Assembly: GCF_001968825.1 (NCBI RefSeq) | Contig: NZ_MIEU01000011.1 | Location: forward strand, 310,001 to 374,000 | Direction of reading: 5' to 3' | Length of the DNA stretch: 64,000 nucleotides | Source: Tersicoccus sp. Bi-70 | GTDB lineage: Bacteria; Actinomycetota; Actinomycetes; Actinomycetales; Micrococcaceae | Shown: in pieces, positions 24,424 to 32,589 of the stretch | Numbering within the stretch: position 1 is the first letter of the stretch | Layout: each line of letters opens with the position of its first letter | Program-made: the position numbers and the translations under genes | Notes under the pieces: generated by a model | Databases searched by the model: none | What the model saw: only the letters and a program-made list of their open reading frames with translations | Told to the model about the DNA's origin: nothing

Positions 24424-25268
24424 GCGATCAGCACGACGACGAGACGGACTTCTCCGACGTCGAGACCGAACTCGGTCTCGCCCTGCCGGTGATCACCCCG
24501 CGCGCCGAGGTCAAGGCCCGGCTGATGGCGGCCATCGCCGACCTGCCGCAGCTTCCCGCCGGTGACGGCGCGCTCACGGCCGCGGAGGACGGTCCGCGGC
24601 ACGCCGCGACCGACGACGACTGGGTCTCCGACGACCGGACCACCGGACGCCCGGCGTTCACCGCCGTCACCGGCGAACGGGCGACGGCGGCCGACGCCCG
24701 GAAGGCGTCGGCCACCACGGACGGCGACCGGACCGTGGCCCGGGGGACGGGAGACGGGGACAACGTCGTCCAGCTGAACCGGTGGCGTCGCACCGCCGCC
24801 TGGCTCGGTGCCGCGGCGGCTGTGCTGCTCGTCGCCGCGGTCGCCCTCGGCGGCTGGGCCGGCAACCTGAATCAGCAGCGGGTCGAGGCCCAGCAGCGGC
24901 TCGACTCCCAGAACGCCGGGCGGGAGGCCGCCCTCGCGGTGTTCGCCGCGCCGGACGCCGTCGTCCGCGCCGGGAACGCCGGCAACGGCGGTTCGATGAG
25001 CGTGGCGTCGTCGAAGTCGCTCAACCGCTCCGCGGTGATCAGCCGGGACCTGCCGGCGCTGGAGTCGGGCAAGACCTACGAGCTCTGGTACATCGCCGGG
25101 CAGCAGGCGCGGCCGGCGGGCACCTTCACGGGTTCATCCGGCGTCTCGTACACGGCGCTGGAGGGCCAGCTCGACGGGGCCACCCACGTCGGCGTGACGG
25201 TCGAACCGGCCGGTGGCTCGAAGGCGCCGACCACGACGCCGATCGTCGTCCAGCCCACCGAGGCCTGA
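24420..25268 (+). CDS. rskA: RskA-family anti-sigma factor
   Basis: A 282-residue single-pass membrane protein. The cytoplasmic N-terminal part (1-120) should bind the sigma factor, although the N-terminal 80 residues are short for a classical zinc-type anti-sigma domain. One transmembrane helix (about 122-145, WLGAAAAVLLVAAVALGGWAG) precedes an extracytoplasmic RskA domain (about 170-280) with LPALESGKTYELWYIAG. The overlap with the sigK stop shows coupling. Regulated proteolysis releases SigK in the mycobacterial system; the same is inferred here. A 50-residue Thr/Arg/Asp-rich insert lies before the membrane helix. Confidence 0.88.
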   Translation: MSDQHDDETDFSDVETELGLALPVITPRAEVKARLMAAIADLPQLPAGDGALTAAEDGPRHAATDDDWVSDDRTTGRPAFTAVTGERATAADARKASATTDGDRTVARGTGDGDNVVQLNRWRRTAAWLGAAAAVLLVAAVALGGWAGNLNQQRVEAQQRLDSQNAGREAALAVFAAPDAVVRAGNAGNGGSMSVASSKSLNRSAVISRDLPALESGKTYELWYIAGQQARPAGTFTGSSGVSYTALEGQLDGATHVGVTVEPAGGSKAPTTTPIVVQPTEA

Positions 25269-25288
25269 GCGCCCGCATCTGCCGCTGC

Positions 25289-25304
25289 CCGACCTCGCGG
25301 TCGG
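25289..25304. terminator. Short hairpin between convergent rskA and aminotransferase genes
   Basis: CCGACC-TCGC-GGTCGG, a 6-bp stem with a 4-base loop in the 45-base gap between the two convergent stops. Weak compared with the other terminators here. Confidence 0.35.
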
Positions 25305-25313
25305 TACCAGCCG

Positions 25314-26558
25314 CTACAGCGCGGCGCGGATCACCTCGGCCAGGCGCTGGACGCCCTCGGCGATCGCGTCCTCCTCGACGGCGCTGAACGAGAGGCGCAG
25401 GCTCGCGCTCGGCCCGTCGGCCGCCGTGAAGGCGCTGCCCGGCACGAACACGACGCCGGCCTCGATGGCCGGAGCGAGCAGGGCCTCCGCGTCCAGCTGT
25501 CCCGGCAGTGTCAGCCACACGAAGAACCCGCCGGTCGGCGTCGTCCACTGCACGCCGTCGGGCATGGCGGCCTCCAGGGCCGCGACCATCGCCTCGGCCC
25601 GCTTGCGGTACACCTCGCGGTACGAGCGCACCTGCGCGATCCAGTCGAACCGGTGCAGGTACTCGACGGCGAGCATCTGGTTGAACGCCGGCGGGCACAG
25701 GATCACGCACTCGTTCGCCAGATACAGGCGGCGCTTGAGGTGCGCAGGGGCGAGCAGCCAGCCCAGCCGCAGCCCCGGCGCGAAGATCTTGGAGAAGGTA
25801 CCGAGGTAGACGACGTCGTCCGGGTTGTCCGCCCGCAGCGGCCGCGCCGGCTCCCCGTCGAACGCGAGCATCCCGTAGGGGTTGTCCTCGACGACGAGCA
25901 CGTTGGCGGCCCGGCACACGTCGACCACGCGCTGCCGCCGGTCCGCGGCCAGGACGGCGCCGGACGGGTTGGCGAACGAGGGGATCGTGTAGAGGAACTT
26001 GACCCGCTTCCCCTCGGCGGTCACGGCGGCGATCGCGGCCTCGAGCGCGTCCGGCAGGAGCCCGTGCTCGTCGGAGTCCACGGGCCGGACGTCCACCTCG
26101 TAGGCCTCGAACGTGTTCAGCGCGCCGACGTAGGTCGGGTCCTCGGTGAGCACGACGTCGCCCGGATCGCAGAACACCCGGGTGCACGCGTCGAGGGCGG
26201 ACTGGGCGCCCGCCGTCACGACGACGTTCTCCGGCACCGCGTCCGTGATCGACTCCTCGGCCATCACGGTGCAGATCGCGCGGCGCAGCTCCTCGGTGCC
26301 CTGCCCACTGCCGTACTGCAGGGCCGTGGCGCCGTGCTCGACGATCAGGTCCCGCGCGATGTCCCCGAGCCCGTCCATCGGCAGGGTCTGCAGGAAGGGG
26401 TTCCCGCCGGCCAGCGAGATCAGGCCCGGGCGCATCGAGATGTCGAAGATGTTGCGCACCGCGGACTGCTTGATGTGCAGCGCCCGCGCCGAGAACAGGG
26501 TCTCGTGGCGGTGCGCGTCCGTGAGCCGGGTCGCGACGTCGGGAAGAGGGGAGTTCAT
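25314..26558 (-). CDS. PLP-dependent aminotransferase (2-aminoadipate/valine type)
   Basis: A 414-residue fold-type I aminotransferase similar to LysN and to MocR aminotransferase domains, but without a GntR DNA-binding part. Landmarks are ISLAGGNPF, LQYGSGQGTEELR, VTAGAQSALD, IPSFANPSG, VVEDNPYGML and the PLP lysine in GTFSKIFAPGLRLGW. Substrate could be a branched-chain, aromatic or 2-amino-adipate type. The frame is open for kilobases upstream, but the family start and a leaderless TAGGCT seven bases before the ATG fix the start at 26558. Confidence 0.87.
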   Translation of the reverse strand: MNSPLPDVATRLTDAHRHETLFSARALHIKQSAVRNIFDISMRPGLISLAGGNPFLQTLPMDGLGDIARDLIVEHGATALQYGSGQGTEELRRAICTVMAEESITDAVPENVVVTAGAQSALDACTRVFCDPGDVVLTEDPTYVGALNTFEAYEVDVRPVDSDEHGLLPDALEAAIAAVTAEGKRVKFLYTIPSFANPSGAVLAADRRQRVVDVCRAANVLVVEDNPYGMLAFDGEPARPLRADNPDDVVYLGTFSKIFAPGLRLGWLLAPAHLKRRLYLANECVILCPPAFNQMLAVEYLHRFDWIAQVRSYREVYRKRAEAMVAALEAAMPDGVQWTTPTGGFFVWLTLPGQLDAEALLAPAIEAGVVFVPGSAFTAADGPSASLRLSFSAVEEDAIAEGVQRLAEVIRAAL

Positions 26559-26565
26559 GCCGCCC

Positions 26566-26571
26566 AGCCTA
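26566..26571 (-). promoter_or_regulatory. -10 element of a leaderless promoter (aminotransferase)
   Basis: TAGGCT on the minus strand, 7 bases before the ATG at 26558; no ribosome site. Confidence 0.6.
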
Positions 26572-26633
26572 ACCGCGGGTTTTCTCTCGGTCACCCGTTG
26601 ATTCCTGCGAGTCCGACGTGTCGGGGCCGCTCC

Positions 26634-26639
26634 TAGACT
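26634..26639 (+). promoter_or_regulatory. -10 element of a leaderless promoter (GST-family gene)
   Basis: TAGACT, 6 bases before the ATG at 26646; no ribosome site. Confidence 0.6.
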
Positions 26640-26645
26640 GGCGGC

Positions 26646-27704
26646 ATGACCACCGAGAACGATCAGCAGGCGCCGGCGTCCGACGACGCGCACAGCACCC
26701 GGGGCTCCTACGTCCACGACGGCGAGGAGTTCACGCGCGACACCGCCTACATCGAGGACCGGATCACCCGCGACGCGCGCGACGGGTGGCCCGTCGAGGC
26801 CGGCCGCTACCGGCTGGTCGCGGCGCGGGCCTGCCCCTGGGCCAACCGCACCGTCATCGTGCGCCGCCTGCTCGGCCTCGAGGACGCCCTCTCCCTCGGC
26901 CTGCCCGGCCCGACGCACGACGCCCGGTCGTGGACCTTCGACCTGGACCCGGACGGCAAGGACCCGGTGCTCGGGATCGAGCGGCTGCAGCAGGCGTTCT
27001 TCGCGCGCTTCCCCGACTACCCCCGCGGCATCACCGTCCCCGCGATCGTCGACGTGCCCAGCGGCGGCGTCGTGACCAACGACTTCCCGCAGATCACCCT
27101 CGACTTCTCCACCGAGTGGACCGAGTTCCACCGTCCCGGCGCTCCGGTGCTCTACCCGGAGGACCTGCGCGAGGAGATCGACACCGTCAACCGGCGCGTC
27201 TACACCGAGGTCAACAACGGCGTGTACCGGTGCGGGTTCGCCGGCAGCCAGGAGTCCTACGAGGCGGCGTACGACCGGCTGTTCACCGCCCTGGACTGGC
27301 TGGAGGATCGGCTGCGGACCCAGCGCTATCTCGTCGGTGACACCATCACCGAGGCCGACGTGCGCCTGTTCACGACCCTGGTCCGCTTCGACGCCGTCTA
27401 CCACGGGCACTTCAAGTGCAACCGGTCCAAGCTGGCCGAGATGCCGGTGCTCTCCGCCTACGCCCGGGACCTGTTCCAGACGCCCGGCTTCGGCGACACC
27501 GTGGACTTCGTACAGATCAAGCAGCACTACTACATCGTCCACCGCGACCTGAACCCCACCCAGATCGTCCCCGTCGGCCCCGACACGTCCTTCTGGCGAA
27601 CGGAGCACGGCCGGGAGCGCCTGGGTGGCTCCCCGTTCGGCGCCGGGACGGCGCCCGGACCGGTCCGCGCGGGCGAGGAGGTCACCCCCGGCCACGGGGC
27701 GTGA
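26646..27704 (+). CDS. Glutathionyl-hydroquinone reductase-like (Xi-class GST)
   Basis: A 352-residue protein of the ECM4/YqjG/PcpF family. The thioredoxin-fold part has the active-site motif CPWA (Cys63 in RACPWANRT). The helical C-terminal domain includes NNGVYRCGFAGSQESYE and FTTLVRFDAVYHGHFKCN. Family members reduce glutathionyl-hydroquinones. Actinobacteria generally use mycothiol instead of glutathione, so the thiol partner may differ; this is inference. The last 30 residues are a Gly/Arg-rich tail. The next gene, a MarR regulator, starts 81 bases downstream and may regulate it or itself. Confidence 0.87.
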   Translation: MTTENDQQAPASDDAHSTRGSYVHDGEEFTRDTAYIEDRITRDARDGWPVEAGRYRLVAARACPWANRTVIVRRLLGLEDALSLGLPGPTHDARSWTFDLDPDGKDPVLGIERLQQAFFARFPDYPRGITVPAIVDVPSGGVVTNDFPQITLDFSTEWTEFHRPGAPVLYPEDLREEIDTVNRRVYTEVNNGVYRCGFAGSQESYEAAYDRLFTALDWLEDRLRTQRYLVGDTITEADVRLFTTLVRFDAVYHGHFKCNRSKLAEMPVLSAYARDLFQTPGFGDTVDFVQIKQHYYIVHRDLNPTQIVPVGPDTSFWRTEHGRERLGGSPFGAGTAPGPVRAGEEVTPGHGA

Positions 27705-27748
27705 CCCGCCGGCGACGGCGTCACGAACCTCTCGCTGCCCCGCAGCCT

Positions 27749-27778
27749 TTGATTGAAGCTTGAACTTTGTGGCATCAT
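27749..27778 (+). promoter_or_regulatory. Promoter of the MarR gene with AT-rich dyad
   Basis: TTGATT (27749-27754), 18-base spacer, CATCAT (27773-27778), then 7 bases to the ATG. The imperfect palindrome TTGAAGCTTGAA (27753-27764) lies between the hexamers and could be the MarR operator. The patch is AT-rich against a GC-rich background. Confidence 0.5.
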
Positions 27779-27785
27779 CGGGGGC

Positions 27786-28274
27786 ATGGCGGAGAAGGAC
27801 AAGTGGCTGAACGAGCGCGAGCGGGACGCGTGGCTGTCCTACCTGTTCGCCTCCATGCTCGTGCCCTCCGCGCTGGACAAGGGCCTGCAGCGGGCCGCGA
27901 AGATCTCGTTCTTCGACTACTCCGTGCTCGCGCACCTCTCCGAGAAGCGGGACCGCACGCGCACCATGAGTGACCTGGCGGCGTGCACGTCGTCGTCGCT
28001 GTCCCGCCTCTCCCACGTGGTGACCAAGCTGGAGAAGCGCGGCTGGGTGGAGCGCTCCGCCTCGAGCGACGACGGCCGGGTGACGGAGGCCCGGCTGACC
28101 GACTCCGGCTTCGCCCTCCTCGAGGGGCTCGCGCCCCGGCACGTCGCCCGCGTCCGGGCCCTCGTCTTCGATGCGCTCGACGCGCAGGACGTGCGCGACC
28201 TGGACCGGGTCAGCCGCAAGATCCTGGGCAACATCGACGAGGACCACTGGTTCTTCCGCCGCGACGAGGACTGA
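27786..28274 (+). CDS. MarR-family transcriptional regulator
   Basis: A 162-residue winged-helix regulator. The DNA-binding core (about 50-110) includes SFFDYSVLAHLSEK, TMSDLAACTSSSLSRLSHVVTKLEKRGWVER and the wing SSDDGRVTEARLT. N- and C-terminal helices would form the dimer interface. The frame opens at 27753, but the ATG at 27786 is preferred: it is seven bases after the -10 and starts the conserved region. No sensing cysteine is present. It likely represses its own promoter, where an AT-rich dyad is seen. Confidence 0.88.
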   Translation: MAEKDKWLNERERDAWLSYLFASMLVPSALDKGLQRAAKISFFDYSVLAHLSEKRDRTRTMSDLAACTSSSLSRLSHVVTKLEKRGWVERSASSDDGRVTEARLTDSGFALLEGLAPRHVARVRALVFDALDAQDVRDLDRVSRKILGNIDEDHWFFRRDED

Positions 28275-28348
28275 CGCGGCCCATCGCCTCGGCCCTCCCG
28301 CCGGCGTCACCGCCCGTCTCCCGGCTGGCGTCGCGACCGTATCGTCAG

Positions 28349-28354
28349 TAGGCT
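28349..28354 (+). promoter_or_regulatory. -10 element upstream of the SDR gene
   Basis: TAGGCT about 68 bases before the ATG at 28423; the SDR start itself has GGAGG, so this transcript has a normal leader. Confidence 0.45.
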
Positions 28355-28422
28355 GATGGATTGTCCGCGTCCGTCCGTGCGACGCCGGCCCCGGTGCCGC
28401 ACGGTGTCCCGATGGAGGTCCC

Positions 28423-29340
28423 ATGTCCGACCAGAACACCAGCGGCCAGCACGACCAGACCACCCTGCAGAACCCGGTGGACCAGCACGAGTCGATCAGC
28501 CCGCCGAAGCAGCACCAGGACCCGCCCGGCCTCGACAGCGAGATGACGCCCACCGCCGACCTCGGTGAGTCCAGCTACGCCGGCTCGGGCCGGCTGTCCG
28601 GCCGTCGCGCGCTCATCACCGGCGCGGACTCCGGCATCGGCGCCGCCGTGGCCATCGCCTTCGCCCGCGAGGGTGCCGACGTTGCGCTCGCCTACACCCC
28701 GGCCGAGCAGAGCGACGCCGAGCGCATCGCCGGCCTCGTCAAGGACGCCGGCCGCAGTGCCGTGCTGCTGCCGGGTGACCTCCTGGACCGCTCCTACCGC
28801 AACGGGCTGGTGGACGACGCCGCCGGTCAGCTGGGCGGCCTCGACATCCTCGTCAACAACGCCGGCAAGCAGGTGGCCGTCGAGACGCTCGAGGAGCTGA
28901 CCGACGAGCAGGTCGAGCAGACCTTCGACATCAACATCGTCGCGATGTACGCCCTGTCCCGGGCGGCCCTGAAGTACCTGCCGGCCGGTGGGGCGATCAT
29001 CAACACGACCTCGATCCAGGCGTACGAGCCGTCCCCGACGCTGCTCGACTACGCGGCGACGAAGGCCGCGATCAACGCGTTCACCAAGGGCCTGGCCCAG
29101 CAGCTGGCCGAGCGCGGCATCCGCGTCAACGCCGTGGCACCCGGGCCGATCTGGACGCCGCTGCAGGTCTCGGGCGGTCAGCCCAAGGAGGCGCTGCCCG
29201 AATTCGGCAAGAGCACCCCGCTCGGCCGTGCCGGTCAGCCCGCCGAACTCGCCCCGGCGTACGTGTTCCTGGCCTCCGCCGAGTCCAGCTACGTGCTCGG
29301 GGAGACGCTCAACGTCAACGGCGGCATGCCCACGCCGTGA
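28423..29340 (+). CDS. SDR family oxidoreductase (YhdF/YhxC type)
   Basis: A 305-residue short-chain dehydrogenase with an N-terminal extension of about 45 residues (Gln/His/Pro-rich), as in the Bacillus YhdF/YhxC general-stress subgroup. The cofactor motif is TGADSGIG, followed by NNAGKQ, a catalytic Ser in NTTSIQA and the catalytic YAATK pair, so the active site is complete. A tail motif YVLGETLNVNGG is present. GGAGG lies 6 bases before the ATG. Substrate is unknown. It ends at a strong hairpin. Confidence 0.88.
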   Translation: MSDQNTSGQHDQTTLQNPVDQHESISPPKQHQDPPGLDSEMTPTADLGESSYAGSGRLSGRRALITGADSGIGAAVAIAFAREGADVALAYTPAEQSDAERIAGLVKDAGRSAVLLPGDLLDRSYRNGLVDDAAGQLGGLDILVNNAGKQVAVETLEELTDEQVEQTFDINIVAMYALSRAALKYLPAGGAIINTTSIQAYEPSPTLLDYAATKAAINAFTKGLAQQLAERGIRVNAVAPGPIWTPLQVSGGQPKEALPEFGKSTPLGRAGQPAELAPAYVFLASAESSYVLGETLNVNGGMPTP

Positions 29341-29361
29341 CGCCTCCGGCAACCGCCGGTG

Positions 29362-29400
29362 CGACGGGCGGCCGTTCACTCCGTGTTCGGCCGCCCGTCG
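29362..29400 (+). terminator. Terminator after the SDR gene
   Basis: 13-bp perfect stem (29362-29374 with 29388-29400) and a 13-base loop, 21 bases past the stop. It ends 11 bases before the -10 of the next gene. Confidence 0.8.
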
Positions 29401-29411
29401 TCTGCCGTCCC

Positions 29412-29417
29412 TAGCCT
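29412..29417 (+). promoter_or_regulatory. -10 element of a leaderless promoter (SGNH hydrolase 1)
   Basis: TAGCCT, 7 bases before the ATG at 29425; no ribosome site. Confidence 0.6.
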
Positions 29418-29424
29418 GCGCACC

Positions 29425-30228
29425 ATGGCGCAACGATTCGTGGCCCTCGGCGACTCCTTCACCGAGGGCGTGGGCGACTGGAACGCCGCCCGCCCCAACG
29501 GGGTGAAGGGCTGGGCGGACCGGGTCGCGCGGCAACTGGCCCGGCAGGACCCGGCGTGGGAGTACGCGAACCTCGCGATCCGCAGCAAGCGGCTGCGTCA
29601 GATCGTCGCCGAGCAGCTGACCCCGGCCCTCGCGCTGGAGCCGACCCTGGTCACGCTCTACGCCGGCGGCAACGACATCCTCGACCTGCGCACCGACGTC
29701 GACGCCCTGCTCGCGCAGTACGAGCAGCTCGTGGTGGACCTGAGCGCCGCCGGGGCCCGCATCGTCCTCTTCACCGGGTACGACCTGAAGATCAGCCCCC
29801 TGCTCGAGCCGTTCCGCCGCCGGCACGACGTCTACAACGACGGGATCCGCCGGATCAGCGCCGCCCACGGCACCGACCTGCTCGACTTCTGGGCACTCAC
29901 GGCCTACCGGGATCCGCGGATGTGGGACCCCGACCGGATGCACATGTCCACGGCCGGCCACCGGTACATGACCGCCCGGGTGCTCGACCTGCTCGGGGTG
30001 ACGTACGTGCCGGATCTGCCCGACGACGACCCCGAGCGGCCGGGTCTGCGGGACGCGCTGCGGGCGGAGCGGCAGTGGGTCACCGACTGGGTGCTGCCGA
30101 TGTTCGGGCGGAAGCTGCGCGGCGTGACGCTCGGCGACGACCTCGAACCGCGCTGGCCGGACCCCATCCGCCCGGCCGACGGGATGAAGCGCCTGGCCCG
30201 GGCCCGGATGGCCCGGCTGGCAGGATAG
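29425..30228 (+). CDS. SGNH/GDSL hydrolase (copy 1)
   Basis: A 267-residue cytosolic esterase/lipase-type protein. Block I is FVALGDSFTEGVGD with the nucleophile Ser near residue 12. YAGGNDIL supplies the oxyanion Gly/Asn, and WDPDRMHMSTAGH supplies the catalytic Asp and His. No signal peptide. A second, clearly related gene lies at 54056-54850. The substrate is unknown. The next gene, an acyl-CoA ligase-like one, starts 34 bases downstream, so the pair may be one operon. Confidence 0.88.
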   Translation: MAQRFVALGDSFTEGVGDWNAARPNGVKGWADRVARQLARQDPAWEYANLAIRSKRLRQIVAEQLTPALALEPTLVTLYAGGNDILDLRTDVDALLAQYEQLVVDLSAAGARIVLFTGYDLKISPLLEPFRRRHDVYNDGIRRISAAHGTDLLDFWALTAYRDPRMWDPDRMHMSTAGHRYMTARVLDLLGVTYVPDLPDDDPERPGLRDALRAERQWVTDWVLPMFGRKLRGVTLGDDLEPRWPDPIRPADGMKRLARARMARLAG

Positions 30229-30262
30229 GAGCATCCGCAGCCAGCCCGATCGAGGAGGCCCC

Positions 30263-32005
30263 GTGACGTCGCCGTTCCCGGACCGCGCCGAGCCGGCCAC
30301 CCTGCCGGACCTGCTCGACGCGGCGGTCGCCGCCCACGGGGACGCCCCGGTCGCGGACCTGCTCGGTGAGACCATCTCCTACCGTGCGCTCGCCGCACGC
30401 GTCGACCGCGCCGCCGCCGGGCTGACGACCCTCGGCATCGGGCGCGGGGACCGGGTGGCGCTGGTACTGCCGAACTGCCCCGCCTGGCTGGTCGCCGCGT
30501 TCGCCGTCTGGCGGCTCGGCGGCATCGTCGTCGCCCACCATCAGGACTCCCGCGGCCGCGAACTGCGTCACCTGTTCGAGGATCACACCGCCGACGTCGC
30601 CGTGGTCTGGACCGGGGTGGCGGATCGCGTCGCCCGGCTGCCCGACGACGTCCGGCCCCGGCACCTGATCACCGTCAGCCTCGTCGAGGACCTGCCGCTG
30701 CGCCGTCGCCTCGCCCTGCACCTGCCGGGCACCACCGCGCGCCGGCTCCGCGAGGAGCTCGGCGACAAGGCGGTGCCGCGGGGCGGCATGACGTTCACCG
30801 CGCTGCTGGAGCGGGGCGCCCGCGGCAGGGCCGCCGCCGCGCTCCGGGACGTGCCGCGACCGACGCCCGACGACGCCGCCGTCCTGCAGTACACGGCCGG
30901 GACGACGGGGGACCCCCTGGGCGCGATCCTGCGTCACCGCAACCTGACCGCGAACGTCGCTCAGGCCCGTGCCGTGCTGCCCGAGCTGCCGGCCGGGTCC
31001 GCGGTGGCCTGCGTGCTGCCCTTCGTCCACGCCTGGGCGCTCACGCTCTCCCTGCTGCTGTCCGTGCGGTCGGGGGCCCGGCTCGTGCTGCTGCCGGCCG
31101 CCGACCCGGAGGACGTGCTCCGGGCGCAGCGGCGCGTGCCCCTGGACTACCTCGTCGCCGTGCCGCCGCTGCTGGACCGGCTCGCGGCCGCCGCGGAGGC
31201 CGACGACGACGGCTTCCCCGCCCTCCGCTTCGCCTTCTCGGGCGGGACGGCCCTGCCCGACCGGGTCCGGCGCCGCTGGTCCCGCATCGCCGCCGGCCCG
31301 CTGATCGAGGGCTACGGGCTGAGCGAGGCCTCCCCGCTCGTGCTCGCCGGCGACCCGGACCCCGGTGCCGTTGCCTCCGGCGCGGTCCCCTCCGGTGCTG
31401 AGTCGTCCAGCTCTGCTGGGCGGCCGGTGCCGGGCACCGAGATCCGGGTGGTGGACCGGGACGACCCGCGCCGCGACGTCACGGACGGCCCGGGGGAGCT
31501 GCTGGTCCGGGGCCCGCAGGTGTTCACCGGCTACTGGAAGAAGCACACGGCCACCCGGCAGGTGCTGCTGCCCGACGGGTGGCTGCGCACCGGGGACGTC
31601 GTGACCGTGCACGACGGCGTCGTGACGATCGTGGACCGGGCCAAGGACGTCATCGTCAGCGGCGGGTACGCCGTCACCCCGTCCGAGGTGGAGGCGGTGC
31701 TGCGCGAGCACCAGGGGGTACGCGACGCCGCCGTCGTCGGTGCGCTCACCGTGACCGGCGGGGAGGAGATCGTCGCCGTCGTCGTGATGGCGGAGCACGC
31801 CCGGTTCCGGGAGGAGGCGCTGCGCGCCTGGTGCGGCCGGCGTCTGGCGCCGTGGAAGGTGCCGCGCCGGATCGTCGCCGAGGACGAGCTGCCGGTCGAT
31901 GCCCTGGGCACGGTCAACCGGCGGGCGCTGCGCCACCAGCTCGCCGAACTGAGCTTCACCGGCCGCCTGCCGGTGGCGCGCGGACAGCAGCGCCGCCGCC
32001 GGTGA
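30263..32005 (+). CDS. AMP-binding (acyl-CoA ligase-like) protein lacking key lysines
   Basis: A 580-residue member of the ANL adenylating superfamily, closest to long-chain acyl-CoA ligases. Present: a P-loop-like YTAGTTGDPLG, YGLSEASP, the GWLRTGDVVT hinge region and DRAKDVIVSGG. Altered: the P-loop reads PLG where PKG is usual. The C-terminal catalytic lysine (usual pattern G-K-x-x-R-R) is replaced by Thr in ALGTVNRRALR. Both changes suggest reduced or altered adenylation. GAGGAGG precedes the GTG start. It follows an SGNH hydrolase by 34 bases; a joint lipid-related role is possible. Confidence 0.82.
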   Translation: MTSPFPDRAEPATLPDLLDAAVAAHGDAPVADLLGETISYRALAARVDRAAAGLTTLGIGRGDRVALVLPNCPAWLVAAFAVWRLGGIVVAHHQDSRGRELRHLFEDHTADVAVVWTGVADRVARLPDDVRPRHLITVSLVEDLPLRRRLALHLPGTTARRLREELGDKAVPRGGMTFTALLERGARGRAAAALRDVPRPTPDDAAVLQYTAGTTGDPLGAILRHRNLTANVAQARAVLPELPAGSAVACVLPFVHAWALTLSLLLSVRSGARLVLLPAADPEDVLRAQRRVPLDYLVAVPPLLDRLAAAAEADDDGFPALRFAFSGGTALPDRVRRRWSRIAAGPLIEGYGLSEASPLVLAGDPDPGAVASGAVPSGAESSSSAGRPVPGTEIRVVDRDDPRRDVTDGPGELLVRGPQVFTGYWKKHTATRQVLLPDGWLRTGDVVTVHDGVVTIVDRAKDVIVSGGYAVTPSEVEAVLREHQGVRDAAVVGALTVTGGEEIVAVVVMAEHARFREEALRAWCGRRLAPWKVPRRIVAEDELPVDALGTVNRRALRHQLAELSFTGRLPVARGQQRRRR

Positions 32006-32066
32006 TCACCCTCGGCCCCGCATCCCGTACGCTTCCAGCAGCATCGCATCAGCAGGGGGACACCGC

Positions 32067-32543
32067 ATGACCGAGGACGCCGCCGCGCGCCCGGAGCCGG
32101 GCCGTCGATCGGACGAGACCGCGACCAGCAGCACCACACCGCCCGCGCGCCGCCGCTTCCGGGCCAGCACCACCGTCGGCCTCGGGGTGACCGCGGTACT
32201 GGCCAGCGCGCTGATGACCGGGTGCTCGCCGGACGGGGACGTGATCGACGCCGACTACGCGCAGGTCTGCCAGGACCGCACCAGCCAGCAGCGCGTCGAG
32301 GACGACAAGTGCTCCGACTCCGGCCGCGCCGGCGGTCACTACGGCTGGTACTTCTTCCCGATGGGCTCCCGGAACTCCAGCTCCAGCCGCTCGCTGCCCG
32401 GCGTCGGCGACCGGCTGTCCGGTGGCACCACCTCCGTTCCCGCGGGGGCGAGCGCGAAGTCCGGTGTGCCCGCGAAGGGCTCGTCCAGCGTCAGCCGTGG
32501 CGGTTTCGGCGGCGGCGGCAAGGGCGTCCACGTCGGCGGCTGA
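32067..32543 (+). CDS. Lipoprotein with YgiB-like features
   Basis: A 158-residue secreted lipoprotein. After a hydrophilic 28-residue leader with Arg-Arg-Arg comes a hydrophobic stretch ending in the lipobox LMTGC (Cys53). The mature part has two further cysteines (VCQD, KCSD) and the conserved-looking GWYFFPMG, followed by a Ser- and Gly-rich tail. A small lipoprotein directly before a glutathionylspermidine-synthase-like gene is the arrangement of E. coli ygiB-ygiC and yjfM-yjfC; family membership is suggested by this context and the short motif, not proved. The next gene starts 46 bases on. Confidence 0.65.
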   Translation: MTEDAAARPEPGRRSDETATSSTTPPARRRFRASTTVGLGVTAVLASALMTGCSPDGDVIDADYAQVCQDRTSQQRVEDDKCSDSGRAGGHYGWYFFPMGSRNSSSSRSLPGVGDRLSGGTTSVPAGASAKSGVPAKGSSSVSRGGFGGGGKGVHVGG

Positions 32544-32589
32544 CCGACCCCCGCGACCACGACCCGTTGCACCGACGGAAGGAGTGCGC

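Noticed and set aside
26559-28553. Upstream extension of the aminotransferase frame
   Set aside because: A leaderless -10 and the family start fix the ATG at 26558; the extension runs antisense to GST and MarR genes.
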